This document shows positions 33,183 through 42,310 of a stretch of DNA of 46,897 nucleotides, in pieces. The DNA lies in NCBI RefSeq assembly GCF_002414005.1, contig NZ_DHYG01000022.1:1-46897 (forward strand), given 5' to 3'. Position numbers and translations under genes: made by a program. Each line of letters begins with the position of its first letter. Position 1 is the stretch's first letter. Under the pieces are notes generated by a model, which was not told the DNA's origin, did not search any database, and saw nothing but the letters and a program-made list of their open reading frames with translations. The stretch is from Psychrobacter sp. UBA5136. GTDB taxonomy: Bacteria; Pseudomonadota; Gammaproteobacteria; Pseudomonadales; Moraxellaceae.

Positions 33183-34475
33183 ATGTCTGTACCTCGCTTA
33201 TACCGTCCGCGTGCTTGTCGCAAAGACGCCGCTGCTGAACCTCCCCCGACGATGGGAAGCAGTAGGCGCTCTTTAATTCGGTTTAATATCAAATCGTTTT
33301 CTGCGTTCATTTTGTTGTTAACCTCGCTGCTGCCACAAGCAGTGTGGGCGGCTGGTGAGGTAGCAAATCCCAGTGCTAGCAGTGTGCTACTACTTATCTT
33401 ATTTGTGCTCGTCGCCATTGGTATCTCGTTTATTTGTTCGCTTGCAGAATCAGCGTTACTGAGTATGACGCCGTCATATATCGCTGATGTGCAAGAGCAT
33501 AATCCCAAAAAAGCCGATATGCTAAAACGCTTAAAGGTTGATAACATCGATCAGTCATTGGCGGCTATCTTAACCTTAAATACCGTGGCGCATACTTTGG
33601 GTTCTATTGGAGCAGGTGCGCAGGCAACAATTGTCTTTGGTAGCGCTTGGTTTGGCCTGTTTTCTGCCTTTATGACCTTAGCCATTTTGTTTTTATCAGA
33701 AATTATCCCAAAAACGCTGGGCACGGTCTATTGGCGTCAACTAAGTGGCATGGTGGCGTATTTTGTCCGCGGTATCATTTTGCTGCTATACCCACTCATT
33801 TGGATATCAGAAAAATTGACCAAAATGCTGGTGCGCGGTAAAGAGCCCGTGACCTTTAGCCGCCGAGAGTTTGCGGCACTCGCCAGTATCGGCGAAGAAT
33901 CAGGGCAAATCGATCCATTAGAGTCGCGTATCATTCGTAACCTATTGGCATTTGGGGCCATTAAAGTCGAAGATATTATGACCCCGCGTTCGGTAATGTT
34001 GGCGTTTGAAGAAAATAAAACCGTTGCTGAGCTGCTAGTTGACCGCCCAAAACTGACCTTTTCGCGTTTGCCAATTTATGATGGTGATTTGGACAATATC
34101 ACCGGTTTTGTCTTAAAAACCGATATGCTATTGGCAAAAGTGAATCACGCGGTACATAAGCCGTTGACCCAGTTTAAGCGCGATATTACCTTTGTGTTTT
34201 CAAAGATGAAATTGTTTGATTTGTTAGAATTAATGCTAAAAAACCGTATTCATATCGCGATTACCGTCGGTGAGTATGGCGAAGTGAAAGGTTTGGTGAC
34301 CTTAGAAGATGTGTTTGAAACCTTGTTAGGCCTTGAGATTGTCGATGAAATAGACCGCGTCGAAGACATGCAAGCATTAGCACGGCAGATGATGGACAGG
34401 CGCGTTGAGCGCTTGGGTATGAAGCTGAGCGATGACGAGCAGTATGAAGATAGCCATAATGAGCACAAGCACTAG
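33183..34475 (+). CDS. CNNM/DUF21 transmembrane protein with CBS pair (hemolysin-C/CorB-like)
   Basis: The N-terminal DUF21/CNNM membrane domain is clear (FICSLAESALLSMTPSYIAD, LAAILTLNTVAHTLGSIGAG, FLSEIIPKTLG), followed by a CBS pair from about residue 260 (VEDIMTPRSVML and IAITVGEYGEVKGLVTLEDV). Relatives are Mg2+/Co2+ handling proteins such as CorB and YfjD. The protein ends with a short His-containing tail (SHNEHKH) and lacks the usual C-terminal CorC_HlyC domain. The start is uncertain: the frame is open from GTG 33132, with ATGs at 33183 and 33252, and none has a Shine-Dalgarno. A hydrophobic signal-like helix (SFSAFILLLTSLLPQAVWA) precedes the DUF21 domain. Confidence 0.85.
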   Translation: MSVPRLYRPRACRKDAAAEPPPTMGSSRRSLIRFNIKSFSAFILLLTSLLPQAVWAAGEVANPSASSVLLLILFVLVAIGISFICSLAESALLSMTPSYIADVQEHNPKKADMLKRLKVDNIDQSLAAILTLNTVAHTLGSIGAGAQATIVFGSAWFGLFSAFMTLAILFLSEIIPKTLGTVYWRQLSGMVAYFVRGIILLLYPLIWISEKLTKMLVRGKEPVTFSRREFAALASIGEESGQIDPLESRIIRNLLAFGAIKVEDIMTPRSVMLAFEENKTVAELLVDRPKLTFSRLPIYDGDLDNITGFVLKTDMLLAKVNHAVHKPLTQFKRDITFVFSKMKLFDLLELMLKNRIHIAITVGEYGEVKGLVTLEDVFETLLGLEIVDEIDRVEDMQALARQMMDRRVERLGMKLSDDEQYEDSHNEHKH

Positions 34476-34795
34476 AGTATCAGCGTTAAAGTGAACTGCC
34501 ATTTTGCGCCAACATTCGCAATAATTACACAGGGTGTCACATGGCTGTGAGAATTCAGTGATAGGCTAAAACTAGCCTTACAACAGACAGTTAAAGATTT
34601 TAAGTTTAGACTGCTTAACTTAGAAATCAGAAATTAGAAAAGTATTACCGCATTTTATAAGCAGGTATACGCAAATAATAAATCAGCGTCAAACGTCGAG
34701 GCATGACAGCAATCTCATCTGCTGGCAACGATACATGACGACAATGGTAGGTAATGATAACAGTATCACTATCTCTAAAGACACTAAGGAATATC
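34476..34795. other. intergenic region upstream of the NTF2-like gene
   Basis: This 320-bp spacer has no coding character. The AAGGAATATC Shine-Dalgarno of the next gene is at its right end. No clear terminator for the CNNM gene was seen. Confidence 0.45.
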
Positions 34796-35290
34796 ATGAA
34801 ACGACTATGGGGAAAAGGGCTGCTGGCTCTATTGATCAAGAGTGCGAGCGCGGCGGCATTGGTGGCAGCTGCTAGTACTATGAGTATCAGTGCGCAAGCG
34901 GCAACCATGAGCGAAGCTTTAGTGCAAAACTACGCCGCTGCCATGAAATCAGCCGCCAATGGCCAAAATATCAATCAGGTTGCCCGCTTAGTGTCTGACG
35001 ATGCGCTGATTTCAATGTCAAGAAAAGGCAAATCTACCAGCCTTGACAAAGATGCTTATCTCAAACTACTGCAAAAAAGTTGGCGTGATACGTCAAATTA
35101 TCATTACGATATCAGTGTAAATAATATTGTAGTTACCGGTGAGCAAGCAAAAGCCAATGTAACGACCAATGAAAGCTGGATAAAAGACGGGCAAAAGGTT
35201 TCATTTGTCACTACATCAAGAGTCACACTTACCTTGTCTACGGGTAATGCCGTGCTGCTACGCGCTGTTTCACAAGTGACCATTAACTAG
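34796..35290 (+). CDS. secreted NTF2-like (SnoaL-type) protein of unknown function
   Basis: The 164-aa protein starts MKRLWGKGLL, with AAGGA five bases upstream; an in-frame start at 34754 lacks such a site. Residues 1-35 form a signal peptide with an Ala-rich core and SAQA cleavage site. The mature part (ALVQNYAAAMKSAANGQNIN, SRKGKSTSLDKDAYLKLLQK, then alternating strands VNNIVVTGEQAKANVTTNES) has the helix-then-sheet layout of the NTF2/SnoaL fold. It is expected in the periplasm. No ligand or enzymatic role can be named. Confidence 0.75.
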   Translation: MKRLWGKGLLALLIKSASAAALVAAASTMSISAQAATMSEALVQNYAAAMKSAANGQNINQVARLVSDDALISMSRKGKSTSLDKDAYLKLLQKSWRDTSNYHYDISVNNIVVTGEQAKANVTTNESWIKDGQKVSFVTTSRVTLTLSTGNAVLLRAVSQVTIN

Positions 35291-35529
35291 AATCTAGCCA
35301 TGCATTAATAAGGAATAAGAATATTCGACCATTAATGAATATTCATTGCGCCTATGGATGCTGCTTAATAAATCATTCAATAAGCAAAATAATGAGCCAT
35401 GAAAAGGTAGGGTAGATGATATTCTGCTCATTATCTTTTATATTAGGCTGGTCTTTGTTTGATATTGCGTACTATACTGTCGATTAACTTTATTTTATCA
35501 CCTATTGTTGTTAGGAAACTGCCACTATC

Positions 35530-38500
35530 ATGTCTACTGTGTCATCAAACTCTCGCTCATTTATCGCTTTACCACTGACGCTTGCGGTGTCGACTTTACT
35601 TATCAGTGCCTGTAGTAATACCTCAGCGGTGAAAAAGACGGGCGCGACCGGCAGCTCAGCTGTGGTTACTAAGCGTCCTGCCCAACAAGCCGCGCGGCCA
35701 AGTAGCAGTGCGGATTATTCAACGGCGTTCTTGGATGCCGAGAGCTTAGATGAGTTGGCTGACTTGCTAGAAGCCACGGATATGACCATGGTTGAAGGCA
35801 ATAAACTTGCGATTCAGCAATATGGTGACTTATGGAATCGCTTGCGCGCAGGCTACCGGATGAATGGTGGACGCCCTGTTTATAATCAGCGTATTGAAGC
35901 GCAAAAGGGCTGGTTTACCAGTCGTCAAGACTATCTAAACCGTTTGACCGCCCGTGCCAGTCGCTACCTTTACCACACGGTACGAGAGGCCGAGCGCCGT
36001 AATATTCCAACCGAGCTTGCGTTACTGCCCGTCATTGAAAGCTCTTATGATCCAAGCGGGACCAGTAGTGCGGCGGCGGCAGGTTTATGGCAGTTTATTC
36101 CAAGTACGGGGCGTATCTACGGTCTAAATCAAAGTAGCACTTATGATGGTCGCCGTGATGTGATTGAGTCAACGCGCGCGGCTTACGACTTTTTGACGGC
36201 GCTGCACAATCAATTTGGCAGTTGGGAGCTGGCACTAGCGGCTTATAATGCTGGTCCTGGCCGGGTGCAAAAAGCCATTGACGCCAATGCTGCGCGCGGT
36301 TTGCCAACAGATTACTGGTCGCTAAGACTGCCAACTGAAACCATGAACTATGTACCGCGCTTTTTGGCAGTTGCTGAAATCGTCGCCAAGCCTGAGCAAT
36401 ATGGCGTTTATCTACCGGCCATTGCTAACCGCCAGCATTTCCGTAGTGTGCCCGTTAATTATGGGGTGAGCCTAGCGGAAGTGGCACAGGTCACGGGCGT
36501 CAGTTATGATGAGCTAGAAAGATTGAATACCGCGCTTACCTCTGCTCGCGTTGACGCGTCAGGCCCGCAGCGCATTATTATTCCAAACGATGTCAGCTCA
36601 GCGATAGATGCAAAGCTTATTGCTTTGAGAGGAAATGGCACTAGTAACGTGATTGCTTCTAGTAATACGAGCAGCACAGCGCCTAGCTATTCAGGTTCTA
36701 CCACGCCTAGCTATAATAATAAGCCTTATCCTAGTGGCGGTTCATTGCCTACGACCGGAAGTGGTCTTGCCGATTATGCAGCAAGCGCGAGCGTACCGCA
36801 GCAAACCACCAGCTATATTCCGCCGACAGCTTCACCGACCAGCAGCTCAGTTTATAGTCCGTCAAAACACACAGAGCCACCTATAACGTCGGCTGAAACC
36901 AAAAAAATTAATGCTGAGCTAAAAAGTAGTAACAGCTTACCGACCACATCGGCGCAAATCACGCAAAACAATACCATCATTCAAGAGCCGCCATTAAGTA
37001 AGGCTGAGCGTGATTATATTGCCAACCAAATTCGTATCAGTACGCCTGAAACCAATGTCATCAATGCCGATGGTAATATCAACCTATCGGCAGTACAAAC
37101 GCAGCAGTCTATTTTGGAAGCCACGGGAAAAGAGAAGAAACTGAGCTTTCCTAAAAAATCAGTCGATAAGCCAAAACCTACAGGCGAACGTAGCACTTAT
37201 ACCGTAAAACGTGGTGATACCTTAGCAAATATCGCCAGTCGTGCGGGTGTCAGCTGGCGTGACATCGCTGAATGGAACCAGATAGATGCTAGTGCCAAGC
37301 TACTAGCCGGTAGCACCTTATATTTATATAATGCCAAAACGATTGAGCCATTAAGCAGTGCTAGTAGTACCGCCGCAAGTCAGCCTGAAAGCTACATAGT
37401 ACAAGGTGGTGATACACTAATCGGTACGGCAAATCGCTTTGGTTTATCGGTCACTCAGCTAGCAAGCTATAATAACTTAAGCAGTAGAGCTGACTTGCTA
37501 CGTGGACAAAAGCTGTGGCTGGTGCCCGGTAAAGTGACTGCGCCTGCCAGTACGCCTGCTGCGCCATCTACCAAACCCAGTAAATCAAGTACGGCAACCA
37601 AAAATTATAAAATCAAACCGGGTGATGGCCTGATTGCCTTATCTCGTCAATTTAATGTACCGACTACCACCTTGGCGAATTTAAACAATATGAGTGCGAC
37701 CGACTCACTGTATGTCGGCCAAACCTTAAAAGTGCCTGCTAATGTAGATTTTACTGCTGCAAGTAGTACGCCCAGTAGCAGTGCTAATAATGCCGCTAAT
37801 ACCAGCACGGCAACGGCAAGCTCGGTGGCAACGACCAATTATAAGGTCAAATCAGGCGATACCTTGATTGGTATTGCCAATAGCGTTGGCATTAGCGCGG
37901 CAGAACTGGCGGCGGTAAATAGCAATTTTGATGCAAAAGCACGCTTACAGCGTGGTCAGATAATTAAAGTGCCCGTCTCTAAAGAGTTGGTCGATCGCCA
38001 ACTCAATGACAAAGCGGTCAGCTATAAAGTCAAATCAGGCGATACTTTGACAGGCGTTGCTCAGCGCTACAATATTGGTTTGAGTGATTTGGCAGCGGCG
38101 AATAATTTAAAAACCACTTCCAATTTAATCCTTGGTCGGACGATTACCATTCCTGCAAATGGTACGGTAAGTGCGCCTAGCACAACTAACAGTAACATCA
38201 GTAAGAACAGCAGCAGTACAGAAACAGTTAGCAGTACCAGTAGCGCAAGTAGCAGCGGCAAAAAGCTTGGTAATACTGAGAACTATAAAGTGAAAGCGGG
38301 TGATGGGCTTATTGCCTTAGCACGTCAGTTTGGCATCTCGGTAGAGGACTTAGCAGCGACCAACAATTTGGCGCCCAACGCGCAGTTACAACGCGGTCAA
38401 ACCATCAAAGTACCAAAAGCAACCGTCAGCTATACCGTCGGCTCAGGCGATAGTTTGATTGGCTTGGCACGCAAATATGGCGTTTCAACCAAAGAGCTTG

Positions 38501-38571
38501 CCGATATGAATAATATCGCTGTCGATACCATGCTGCAACGCGGTCAACGTTTAACCGTGCCGAATCGCTAA
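35530..38571 (+). CDS. mltD: membrane-bound lytic transglycosylase D with seven LysM domains
   Basis: MltD cleaves peptidoglycan glycan strands to 1,6-anhydro ends. The lipobox LISAC places the lipid-bearing Cys at 28. The SLT domain has the catalytic Glu in LLPVIESSYDPSG (E170), then AAGLWQFIPSTGRIYGL and AYNAGPGRVQKAI. A long Ser/Thr-rich low-complexity linker (about residues 370-550) follows, then seven LysM domains starting near residues 556, 620, 690, 770, 830, 917 and 967, each with a GDxL core such as KSGDTLIGIA or KAGDGLIALA. E. coli MltD is about 450 aa with far fewer LysM units; this one is 1013 aa. It stands alone and ends at a strong terminator. Confidence 0.94.
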   Translation: MSTVSSNSRSFIALPLTLAVSTLLISACSNTSAVKKTGATGSSAVVTKRPAQQAARPSSSADYSTAFLDAESLDELADLLEATDMTMVEGNKLAIQQYGDLWNRLRAGYRMNGGRPVYNQRIEAQKGWFTSRQDYLNRLTARASRYLYHTVREAERRNIPTELALLPVIESSYDPSGTSSAAAAGLWQFIPSTGRIYGLNQSSTYDGRRDVIESTRAAYDFLTALHNQFGSWELALAAYNAGPGRVQKAIDANAARGLPTDYWSLRLPTETMNYVPRFLAVAEIVAKPEQYGVYLPAIANRQHFRSVPVNYGVSLAEVAQVTGVSYDELERLNTALTSARVDASGPQRIIIPNDVSSAIDAKLIALRGNGTSNVIASSNTSSTAPSYSGSTTPSYNNKPYPSGGSLPTTGSGLADYAASASVPQQTTSYIPPTASPTSSSVYSPSKHTEPPITSAETKKINAELKSSNSLPTTSAQITQNNTIIQEPPLSKAERDYIANQIRISTPETNVINADGNINLSAVQTQQSILEATGKEKKLSFPKKSVDKPKPTGERSTYTVKRGDTLANIASRAGVSWRDIAEWNQIDASAKLLAGSTLYLYNAKTIEPLSSASSTAASQPESYIVQGGDTLIGTANRFGLSVTQLASYNNLSSRADLLRGQKLWLVPGKVTAPASTPAAPSTKPSKSSTATKNYKIKPGDGLIALSRQFNVPTTTLANLNNMSATDSLYVGQTLKVPANVDFTAASSTPSSSANNAANTSTATASSVATTNYKVKSGDTLIGIANSVGISAAELAAVNSNFDAKARLQRGQIIKVPVSKELVDRQLNDKAVSYKVKSGDTLTGVAQRYNIGLSDLAAANNLKTTSNLILGRTITIPANGTVSAPSTTNSNISKNSSSTETVSSTSSASSSGKKLGNTENYKVKAGDGLIALARQFGISVEDLAATNNLAPNAQLQRGQTIKVPKATVSYTVGSGDSLIGLARKYGVSTKELADMNNIAVDTMLQRGQRLTVPNR

Positions 38572-38581
38572 TATAGTCTTA

Positions 38582-38609
38582 TTAATGTAGGCACGTTAAT
38601 ATAGGCGCA
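38582..38609. repeat. two 14-bp tandem units just after mltD
   Basis: TTAATGTAGGCACG (38582-38595) and TTAATATAGGCGCA (38596-38609) lie head to tail 10 bp after the mltD stop, with two mismatches. Confidence 0.65.
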
Positions 38610-38630
38610 TTCAATAAATTTTAAGCATTA

Positions 38631-38664
38631 AAAAAAGCTGCTCTTATAAAAGGGCAGCTTTTTT
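38631..38664 (+). terminator. bidirectional terminator between mltD and the MltF-like gene
   Basis: AAAAAAGCTGC (38631-38641) and GCAGCTTTTTT (38654-38664) are perfect 11-bp arms with a 12-nt loop. Both strands get a T-run, which suits the convergent genes on either side. Confidence 0.88.
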
Positions 38665-38743
38665 ATTGGAGTAATTTCCTATAGTTTTTATTTACAGCTT
38701 TTAGCGATAAGCACTTATTAAGAAGCTTTTACCGAAAACCTTA

Positions 38744-39967
38744 TTAAACGGTTTGCGTTTTAATGGTTTCAAGATAACTTCTAATATTACTCACATAATG
38801 CATCGCCTGACCATAGCGACTATTTGACGCTCTGTTTTCAGACAAATAAGCATAGATATTTGCCCAGCTTTTATCATCGATGCCATCGGCTCTTAATTGA
38901 CGCTGGATACCTTTTACGGCATTTGGGCCCATATTGTAAGCGGCGAGGGCAAACCAGATGCGGTCAGTCTTTGGCACGTCAGCAAAATCCGCCTTCATTT
39001 GCTCCAAATAACGCGCGCCGCCGCCGATACTTTGATAAGGGTCAACGCGGTCAGAGACGCCCATGGCCTTAGCGGTGTTATTGGTCAGCATCATAATCCC
39101 GCGCACGCCCGTTGGAGACACGGCATTGGCATTTAGATGCGATTCTTGATAGCCCATCGCAACGAGCAGCTCCCAATCGTGATTGTAGTTGCGCGCTTGC
39201 TCTTGAAACGATGATTGATAGTCGGGCAGTTTTTCTGTCAACGTTTTTTTAAAGTGGTCTTGGCTATAAGCATCTTTTAACAAGTTTTGATTATAAAACG
39301 CCGCCAATTTTTGCGTGTGTTCAAGCTTTATGCTATCACACAAAAAGTAACTGGCCTTTTTTGATAACGGATCATTGGCAGAATTAAATGTCCAGCTAAC
39401 TTTGGGATGTAGGCCATTTTTGGTCAAACTGGCGTCATAGCCGCAGCTGACATTGACAGAAGCCAAATCTAGCTGGCTTTTTAGCTGGGTGCTGGCCGTG
39501 GTCAAGGCCATATCAGCGTCGCCTGATTTTACGGCTTTGAGCGCTGCTTCCTCACTAGCATAGGCTTTTAGATTGATGTTGACGCCAAGCCCATCGGCAT
39601 AGCTACGCACTAAATCGTAGCCAAAACCGTGCTGAAAACCATCGGTTGCAAAGTAAGTACTGTCACCCGGTACAGCGGCAACTGTCAAGGTGTTGTCCAG
39701 CATGACGTGAGCATAAGCGGGTACAGGCGCGCTCATCGTCGTTAAGCTCTCAGCAGGTAAAGAGAGCAGGGCAATGCTTGATATTTGTGCCAATTTCTTA
39801 GTTTTGGAGAAATTGGTTTTGGTGAAACGTGTCGCTTTAATCGGTGCAACTGCTGGAACGAAGTTACTTTTGGTGTGCAGTAAGCGCTTAGATGGACGCA
39901 GTAGGTATGAGATACGGCGTTTGGCCCCTTGCGCAGATACTTTCACACGGTAAGTAATACGCTGCAT
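38744..39967 (-). CDS. MltF-like lytic transglycosylase (solute-binding fold plus SLT domain)
   Basis: Like E. coli MltF, this protein joins an SBP_bac_3-type domain (about residues 92-240; VPGDSTYFATDGFQHGFGYD) to a C-terminal SLT transglycosylase domain. The catalytic Glu is E275 in AMGYQESHLNANAVSPTGVR, followed by GIMMLTNNTAKAMGV, GGGARYLEQM and ALAAYNMGPNAVKG. The 407-aa N-terminus is unusual: about 55 strongly basic residues precede a hydrophobic segment (AQISSIALLSLPAE), with no lipobox, so it may be a non-cleaved anchor or a late signal. AGGAGACATCC gives a very strong Shine-Dalgarno for ATG 39967. It converges on mltD. Confidence 0.88.
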   Translation of the reverse strand: MQRITYRVKVSAQGAKRRISYLLRPSKRLLHTKSNFVPAVAPIKATRFTKTNFSKTKKLAQISSIALLSLPAESLTTMSAPVPAYAHVMLDNTLTVAAVPGDSTYFATDGFQHGFGYDLVRSYADGLGVNINLKAYASEEAALKAVKSGDADMALTTASTQLKSQLDLASVNVSCGYDASLTKNGLHPKVSWTFNSANDPLSKKASYFLCDSIKLEHTQKLAAFYNQNLLKDAYSQDHFKKTLTEKLPDYQSSFQEQARNYNHDWELLVAMGYQESHLNANAVSPTGVRGIMMLTNNTAKAMGVSDRVDPYQSIGGGARYLEQMKADFADVPKTDRIWFALAAYNMGPNAVKGIQRQLRADGIDDKSWANIYAYLSENRASNSRYGQAMHYVSNIRSYLETIKTQTV

Positions 39968-40364
39968 GGATGTCTCCTGATTTTAGCCATCCTGCATACC
40001 ATAAAAATGCCTGATCAATTTATGCGGCTTATATACTCATAAAAAGCGTATTGCTATATAAGTGGCATAAACTGTCGTTACATTTTGGATAACATCAGCC
40101 TGATAAATCGCATAAGGTCGATGTCATCTTGTTTACATATAGTGCTGCTAACATAAAGTGTATAACCGTTAGCGCAACCGTCTTTTAATCAACTAGCCAA
40201 TAAGTACCTTTTTTTTAGAAGATAAAACACGCATTTCAAACAACATGCTAAAAAAAGACGCACCATACCGCGAAGGCTATAAATCGGATGATTCCTTCAT
40301 CGCTAATAGGCTAGTTGGTCACTAAAAGACTGGCTATAAAACCATCGTAAACATAGGTAAGGTC
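39968..40364. other. non-coding spacer with inverted CAACTAGCC copies
   Basis: This AT-rich stretch between the MltF-like gene and the decayed region includes the upstream region of the former. CAACTAGCC (near 40190) and its complement GGCTAGTTG (near 40310) are about 110 bp apart, and a T-run follows the first copy. A 26-codon frame starting MLKKDAPYREGYKSDD (about 40244) lies between them without a ribosome binding site; it may be a gene remnant. Confidence 0.4.
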
Positions 40365-41012
40365 ATGAATAAATTATTGAGACAAATACGTAGCATAAGC
40401 GCCGTACAACTGCACTTAATTGTTGCTACGTTCATATTAGTCACTAGCTGCTCTCTTAATCGTTTGTAGTAGAGGAGCTGGCTAATAATACGATTTGCTC
40501 AGCGATAGAGAAGAGGGATCACCATATCTGCTAGCGAATAAAAATCACTATCAGATGGGTTTTACTCTAGTGTTATCGCGACGCTAAAAATGGGAAATAC
40601 TACCTCATAAGAGAACATTCAAACTAAACAATGCAAAGATAGTATCTAAGATCTCACCGTAGAAAATCTTATTAATTTATCAAAAAATAAAGTTTTAAAC
40701 CGTGACATTTATTTTAGCGCCATAACCGGAAGCTATAAAAATGGGAAGTCTCATGACAAGACATTCTTTCTTCAGGAACTAATATGCGGATATTGGTTGT
40801 ATTATTCAAGCAGAGTTAATAAATTAGCGATAAAACTTAACAATAGCACTATAAACGGTAAAAAATGCCGACGTTTTATCTCATTTACTCACAAGAGTCC
40901 TTACAAGCAAAAATTGCTCTTAAGAGAAATTTTCTGTATTTGGCTTAAAACTTTAAAATTAGCCCTTAAAATAGTAAAAAAGGTTAGTCGGAAATTCGGT
41001 AAAACAACTTAA
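40365..41012 (+). pseudogene. probable decayed lipoprotein gene (frame interruptions)
   Basis: ATG 40365 opens a peptide with a lipoprotein-like signal (hydrophobic helix ending VTSC) that stops at TAG 40467, only five residues after the Cys. In the neighbouring frame the text VVEELANNTICSAIEKRDHH follows directly. From 40518 the first frame is readable again to 41012, broken only by TAA at 40539, 40608 and 40647; its last 120 codons (from 40650, with VLNRDIYFSAITGSYKNG) are open. Reading this as one decayed gene is an inference. The last open piece has no start of its own with a ribosome binding site. AT-rich DNA can also yield long open frames by chance. Confidence 0.4.
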
Positions 41013-41032
41013 TTACCATGCTGGCTTAACTG

Positions 41033-41890
41033 TCATGCTGGATTATCGATATCGACAAAAGTTACCGGTAAGCCAAATTGCTCAGCAAGCAGTTCGCCCA
41101 ACGCTTGAATACCGCCGCGCTCTGTCGCATGATGGCCGCAGGCAAAATAATCGATGCCAAGCTCGCGGGCGCTATGCGTAGTGCGCTCCGATATTTCACC
41201 AGAAATATAAGCATCGCAGCCCATGAGCGCTGCTTGCTCTATCATATCTTGCGCGCCGCCTGTACAGATACCGACGCGTTCAATCAACCTGCCGTTTTTT
41301 TGTTCGGACTTGGTATTGGGTGAGGCGTGATAGTTAGCGGGAATATGTAATGGTATCCGTCCTAGCGCATCGGTAATCTGGGCAATAAGCCGTTGCGCGC
41401 TTTGCGGCTGGCAGGTGGCAATGTTGCCCACTGGATGTGACTCGTTAGGATAAAGCGCACCGATGATGTTCATACCGAGTAACTCAGCAAGTTTGGCGTT
41501 ATTACCAATGACAGGATGGGCATCAAGCGGTAGATGATAGCCAATCAAAGAGATGCCATGCTGCATAAGTTTACGGATACGTTGACCTTTCATCCCTGTG
41601 ATGGGCGCAGGTTCGCCTTTCCAAAAATACCCATGATGCACCACAATAGCATCGGCATTATCAGCAATTGCGGCATCAATTAAAGCCTCACAAGCGGTGA
41701 CGCCAGTAATGATGCGCCTGATAGGTCGTCCGCCATCTACTTGTAAACCATTTGGCGCGTAGTCTTTAAAGGCCGCCGCCGATAAATACTCGTCACAAAA
41801 TTCTGTTAAGGCTTGCGCGCTAATCGTCTTGCTTGAGAAATGGTTTAAGGGGTCGGTTGAAGACGTGGTTAAGGGATTGTGTTCAGTCAT
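41033..41890 (-). CDS. Nif3-like dinuclear metal center protein (YbgI family)
   Basis: This 285-aa protein belongs to the conserved Nif3/YbgI family, annotated as GTP cyclohydrolase 1 type 2 homologue, forming hexameric rings with a two-metal site. The pattern is clear: YAPNGLQVDG, ITGVTACEALIDAAI, metal-site VVHHGYFWKGEP, SLIGYHLPLDAHP, then GICTGGAQDMIEQA, DAYISGEISERTTHSA and FACGHHATERGGIQAL with further metal ligands. Its true role is debated; structural and iron-sulfur or cofactor links have been proposed. AAGGAAATACC precedes the ATG. Confidence 0.92.
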   Translation of the reverse strand: MTEHNPLTTSSTDPLNHFSSKTISAQALTEFCDEYLSAAAFKDYAPNGLQVDGGRPIRRIITGVTACEALIDAAIADNADAIVVHHGYFWKGEPAPITGMKGQRIRKLMQHGISLIGYHLPLDAHPVIGNNAKLAELLGMNIIGALYPNESHPVGNIATCQPQSAQRLIAQITDALGRIPLHIPANYHASPNTKSEQKNGRLIERVGICTGGAQDMIEQAALMGCDAYISGEISERTTHSARELGIDYFACGHHATERGGIQALGELLAEQFGLPVTFVDIDNPA

Positions 41891-42310
41891 GGTATTTCCT
41901 TATAATTATTAAAGTTTTACACTAGGGCAGTTTTTACTGCTTCGATGTTTTATGGTTTGAGCATGGATGTTAAATACTAAAAATGCTTATTTATAAATTG
42001 TAGCGGTTCAATTGTGGTTGTTTTAAGACCGTTCTAAGTCATCAAGAACATCAAGATTTTTATTCTTGTCATTTTAGCATGGCGCTGTAAAAGAGTAGAC
42101 AAAGCGCATAACTGAAACGGTACACAATACGTTACTATTTATCGGTATTGCCAGTTATAATTTGCATACCTGAATCTATATGATCCATAGCGCTTACATC
42201 GCTCAATCTTGCGCTCGTCATAAGATTGATCAAAAGTGTGCGCGTTCATCATGCATTGTTTTCACAAAATTTTTTACAAAAACGGTTTTTAAAAATATAG
42301 AGGTTTTTAT
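41891..42310. other. divergent intergenic region upstream of the DegS-like gene
   Basis: This 420-bp spacer holds promoters for the Nif3-like gene and the divergent protease gene. No open frame with coding character was seen. The protease start is preceded by GAGGTTTTTAT. No sigma-E-type promoter was recognised. Confidence 0.45.

Noticed and set aside
33095..33547. 150-codon open frame on the minus strand opposite the CNNM gene
   Set aside because: It lies antisense to the well-supported DUF21 domain and has no family features or ribosome binding site.
40797..41012. 71-codon frame as an intact gene
   Set aside because: It begins at TTG without a ribosome binding site and the same frame is open well upstream to 40650, so it is only the end of a longer, broken frame.
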